Source: JACMQX01 sp040385105
Lineage (GTDB): Bacteria; Pseudomonadota; Gammaproteobacteria; Burkholderiales; Burkholderiaceae_C
Direction: 5' to 3'
NCBI GenBank assembly: GCA_040385105.1
Contig: JAZKHY010000091.1
Coordinates: 1-64,000 of the forward strand
DNA length: 64,000 nt
Below the pieces are notes generated by a model. That model was not told the origin of the DNA and did no database searches. It saw nothing but the letters and a program-made list of their open reading frames with translations. Positions 62,020-64,000 of this stretch are shown piece by piece. The position numbers and the translations under genes are program-made. The stretch's first letter is position 1. The number at the start of each line of letters is the position of its first letter.

Positions 62020-62110
62020 GGAGCGGTGGATGAGCGGTTTAAGTCGCACGCCTGGAAAGCGTGTGAGGGTTAATAGCCCTCCGCGGGTTCGAATCCCGCC
62101 TGCTCCGCCA
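62020..62110 (+). tRNA. tRNA-Ser (anticodon GGA)
   Basis: 91 bases including an encoded CCA end. Acceptor stem GGAGCGG with CTGCTCC (one G-T pair), discriminator G. Anticodon stem CACGC / GCGTG with loop CTGGAAA, so anticodon GGA reads UCC/UCU. A long variable arm (AGGGTTAATAGCCCT) is the class II mark of serine tRNAs. T-arm CGGGTTCGAATCCCG. Confidence 0.97.
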
Positions 62111-62120
62111 GAAATGGGAA

Positions 62121-62149
62121 AAAACGGCCTCAATTGAGGCCGTTTTTTT
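62121..62149 (+). terminator. Rho-independent terminator after tRNA-Ser
   Basis: Perfect stem AAAACGGCCTC (62121-62131) / GAGGCCGTTTT (62136-62146), loop AATT, followed by T-run. It starts 10 bases after the tRNA CCA. Confidence 0.92.
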
Positions 62150-62276
62150 ATGCCCGGCTGTACACCGGCCTTGTCCTACATACGGCAAGGTGCCCAGACG
62201 ACACCCTGTCGTGTTCCCCAAACGTACATTCAGTGAGCGCTCCAATCACGGAGCACTCTTCATAAAGGAACACGAC

Positions 62277-62756
62277 ATGAGCAACACCAACATCCGCACC
62301 TCCATCCTCCTGGCCGGCCTTCTGGCCCTCGGCGGCTTCGCCAATGCGCAGACGCCCCTCACCAAGGGCGACGGCACGGACAACAAGGTCAAGGCAGCAG
62401 CAACTGCCCCGGCCGTGTCCGATACAACGCGTGCTGACGTCAAGGCTGATGCCAAGGCTTCGAACAAGGCCCTGCCTGTGAACAAATCCGGCGAAGCTGC
62501 CGACCTGTCGCCCAAGCCGAGCGTTGCCGGCGAAGCCAAGACCCGCGCCGACGTCAAGGCCGACGCCAAGCTGCCGCTGAAGACGGGTGAAGGCGTGGAC
62601 AAGGGCAAGGGCGAGCGCCAGACCAAGGGCATGACCAAGAAGCAGCGTGCCGAAGCCGAAGCAAAGACCAGCAATGCAACCCTGCCCGCGACAGATCTGC
62701 CGGCCGCCCGCGCGGACGTCAAGGCTGAAGCCAAGGCTGCCAACAAGGCCCAGTAA
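62277..62756 (+). CDS. Secreted low-complexity protein with RADVKADAK repeats
   Basis: 159 residues from the ATG at 62277, with AAAGGAAC upstream. Signal peptide (RTSILLAGLLALGGFANAQ). The mature part is Lys/Ala-rich with three copies of a short motif: TTRADVKADAKASNKALP, KTRADVKADAKLPLK and AARADVKAEAKAANKAQ, separated by GxGVDKGKGERQ-type spacers. Strongly basic and probably disordered in the periplasm. No family recognised with certainty. The next gene begins 11 bases after the stop. Confidence 0.85.
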   Translation: MSNTNIRTSILLAGLLALGGFANAQTPLTKGDGTDNKVKAAATAPAVSDTTRADVKADAKASNKALPVNKSGEAADLSPKPSVAGEAKTRADVKADAKLPLKTGEGVDKGKGERQTKGMTKKQRAEAEAKTSNATLPATDLPAARADVKAEAKAANKAQ

Positions 62757-62767
62757 CAGGGTTGACC

Positions 62768-63181
62768 ATGGACACCGTCCGCCAACGCCGTATCGGGGGC
62801 CTGAACATCGCCATACTGCTTGGCGACGGGCCCGACCATGCAGACCTGGCAGGTCCGCGAGTGGCGCTTGAGGAAAGCGGCGCCATGGTCAAGCTGCTCG
62901 GCAAGACCAGGGCACTGCCCGTGGACCTGACTTTCGAGCAGGCCAAGGGTGACGACTTCGACGGTTTCCTGGTCGCGGGCAATGAAAGCCTGCTCAGGGC
63001 CAACGCCGATGCCGCCCGGATTTTCCGCAGCGCAGAAAAAGAAGGCAAACCGCTGGAGTTGCTTGAAGGCGACAGCCGCATCGTGATGCAGCGCTTCCTG
63101 AAAGCACTGGCCGAACGCACCAGGCAAAGCGTTCGCGGCACTGCCGACGATTTGCCTGGCGCAGCATCCATGGGCGGTTGA
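62768..63181 (+). CDS. Small DJ-1/PfpI-like domain protein lacking the active Cys
   Basis: 137 residues from the ATG at 62768. LNIAILLGDGPDHADLAGPRVALEESGAMVKLLG resembles the first strands of PfpI/catalase C-terminal flavodoxin-like domains (V-A-I-L-x-x-D-G-x-x-x-x-E-x-x-x-x-x-x-A-L-x-x-A-G). The later FDGFLVAGNESLLRANADAARIFRSAEKEGKPL follows the same fold, but the nucleophile Cys strand is missing and the C-terminus is cut short. Likely non-catalytic. Probably in one transcript with the preceding repeat protein. Confidence 0.75.
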   Translation: MDTVRQRRIGGLNIAILLGDGPDHADLAGPRVALEESGAMVKLLGKTRALPVDLTFEQAKGDDFDGFLVAGNESLLRANADAARIFRSAEKEGKPLELLEGDSRIVMQRFLKALAERTRQSVRGTADDLPGAASMGG

Positions 63182-63212
63182 CCACTCCGCAGCCCAAAGG
63201 CCAGGCGCCCAC

Positions 63213-63242
63213 AAAAAAAGCCACCGCATGCGGTGGCTTTTT
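63213..63242. terminator. Bidirectional terminator between convergent genes
   Basis: Palindrome AAAGCCACCG (63217-63226) / CGGTGGCTTT (63231-63240), loop CATG, with an A-run before and T-run after, so it can stop both the + gene ending at 63181 and the - gene ending at 63261. Confidence 0.9.
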
Positions 63243-63260
63243 GCTGGCGGTGAACCGGGA

Positions 63261-64000
63261 TCAGTTCAGGGCAGACTTCTTGCCGTCCTTGTAGACGTAC
63301 AGCGTGATGGCCGGGTTCTTCAGTTCGCCATTGGGTTCGAACTGGATCGTCGTCGTCACGCCCTTGAAGTTGGTCTTGATCAGCTCGGGGGTGTAGACCT
63401 TCGGGTCGGCAGACTTGGCCTTCTTCATGGCTTCGACGAGCACGAACGTGGCGTCATAGGTGTACGGGCTGTACACCTGGAACTGGTTCGGGTACTTCTC
63501 GTCGTAGCGCTTCTTCCAGGCGGTGCCGCCAGGCATCTTGGCCAGCGAGGCGCCGCCTTCAGCGCAAACCACGTTCTCGAGCGTCTTGGCGCCGGCGGCC
63601 AGCTTGGCGATTTCCGACGTGCAGATGCCGTCGCCGCCGAAGTACTTGACCTTGCCCAGGCCCAGCTGCTCCATCTGGCGCAGCATCGGGCCGGCTTGCG
63701 GGTCCATGCCGCCGTAGAAGATCGCGTCGGGGTTCTTGGCCTTGATGGCGGTCAGGATGGCCATGAAGTCCGTGGCCTTGTCGGTCGTGAACTGCTCGTC
63801 CACCACCTTCATGCCCTTGGACACGGCAACCTTCTTGAACACTTCAGCCACGCCCTGGCCATAAGCGGTGCGGTCATCAATGATGGCAACCGTCTTGAGC
63901 TTGAGCTTGTCCGAGGCGTACAGGGCCAGGCCAGCGCCCAGGGCGTTGTCGTTGGCGATGATGCGGTACGTCGTCTTGTAGCCGGGCTTGGTCAGGTTGG
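63261..64000 (-). CDS. Branched-chain amino acid ABC transporter substrate-binding protein (5' partial)
   Basis: The last 246 residues or so of a LivK/Peripla_BP_6 protein; the N-terminus with signal peptide lies beyond the window, and the frame is open to base 64000. Seen: KTVAIIDDRTAYGQGVAEVFKK, DFMAILTAIKAKNPDAIFYGGMDPQAGPMLRQMEQLGL, TGDGICTSEIAKLA-type segment and YSPYTYDATFVLVEAMKKAKS. Binds leucine-type amino acids in the periplasm; transporter genes would be beyond the edge. Confidence 0.93.
   Translation of the reverse strand, partial: NLTKPGYKTTYRIIANDNALGAGLALYASDKLKLKTVAIIDDRTAYGQGVAEVFKKVAVSKGMKVVDEQFTTDKATDFMAILTAIKAKNPDAIFYGGMDPQAGPMLRQMEQLGLGKVKYFGGDGICTSEIAKLAAGAKTLENVVCAEGGASLAKMPGGTAWKKRYDEKYPNQFQVYSPYTYDATFVLVEAMKKAKSADPKVYTPELIKTNFKGVTTTIQFEPNGELKNPAITLYVYKDGKKSALN

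Overview
The window is high-GC chromosomal DNA from a betaproteobacterium, most likely Burkholderiales, family Comamonadaceae (Polaromonas/Rhodoferax/Variovorax-like). The assignment rests on recognisable gene sets and orders: rimP-nusA-infB-rbfA-truB-typA, mltG-tmk-holB-pilZ-tatD, smpB divergent from ratA-rnfH, a DUF2917 gene divergent from a LysR gene, guaB-guaA, and short GC-rich intergenic hairpin repeats typical of this family. Coding density is very high. No gap between genes exceeds about 300 bases; the longest are 29029-29286, which holds an operator-like palindrome, and 50319-50532, which holds a terminator. No rRNA, CRISPR array, intact insertion sequence or prophage was seen. The only RNA gene is tRNA-Ser(GGA) at 62020-62110.

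Layout. 1-4347: mixed metabolic and repair genes (SDR oxidoreductase, O6-alkylguanine methyltransferase, methionine aminopeptidase, endolysin-like amidase, DinB protein, phosphodiesterase). 4393-6059: a lower-GC accessory insert with two divergent HExxH metallopeptidases around palindromic operators; this is the best candidate for something undescribed. 6070-9796: DUF2917/LysR pair, small membrane protein, GT32 glycosyltransferase, DUF1223 and LapA-like proteins. 9970-18880: tex, a patatin-like protein, Fe-alcohol dehydrogenase, an esterase, a thioesterase-GNAT fusion and an O-antigen ligase/PglL-like protein. 18885-24605: ygfZ, then mltG-tmk-holB-pilZ-tatD-ankyrin, and a 47-residue basic protein.

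24640-33650: an accessory, signalling-rich stretch. It holds a 1090-residue DUF11 surface protein that seems to stop inside its last repeat, a cyclase-FHA protein, an unknown 115-residue protein, a tightly overlapped LD-carboxypeptidase / TadA-dehalogenase fusion / PaiB-like operon, and a GAF protein with a degenerate GGDEF domain. 33768-50958: housekeeping, comprising guaBA, smpB/ratA/rnfH, CoA hydrolase, EamA exporter, the rimP-nusA-infB-rbfA-truB-typA translation operon, and arfB.

50967-64000: the complete yejABEF peptide importer, divergent fabI, a fasciclin protein, a basic amino acid decarboxylase, an NfeD/paraslipin pair, tRNA-Ser, a repetitive periplasmic protein, a small DJ-1/PfpI-like protein, and the 3' part of a branched-chain amino acid binding protein. 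An 80-bp repeat occurs twice, at 57352 and 61923. Functional calls rest on motif recognition by eye; no database search was run.
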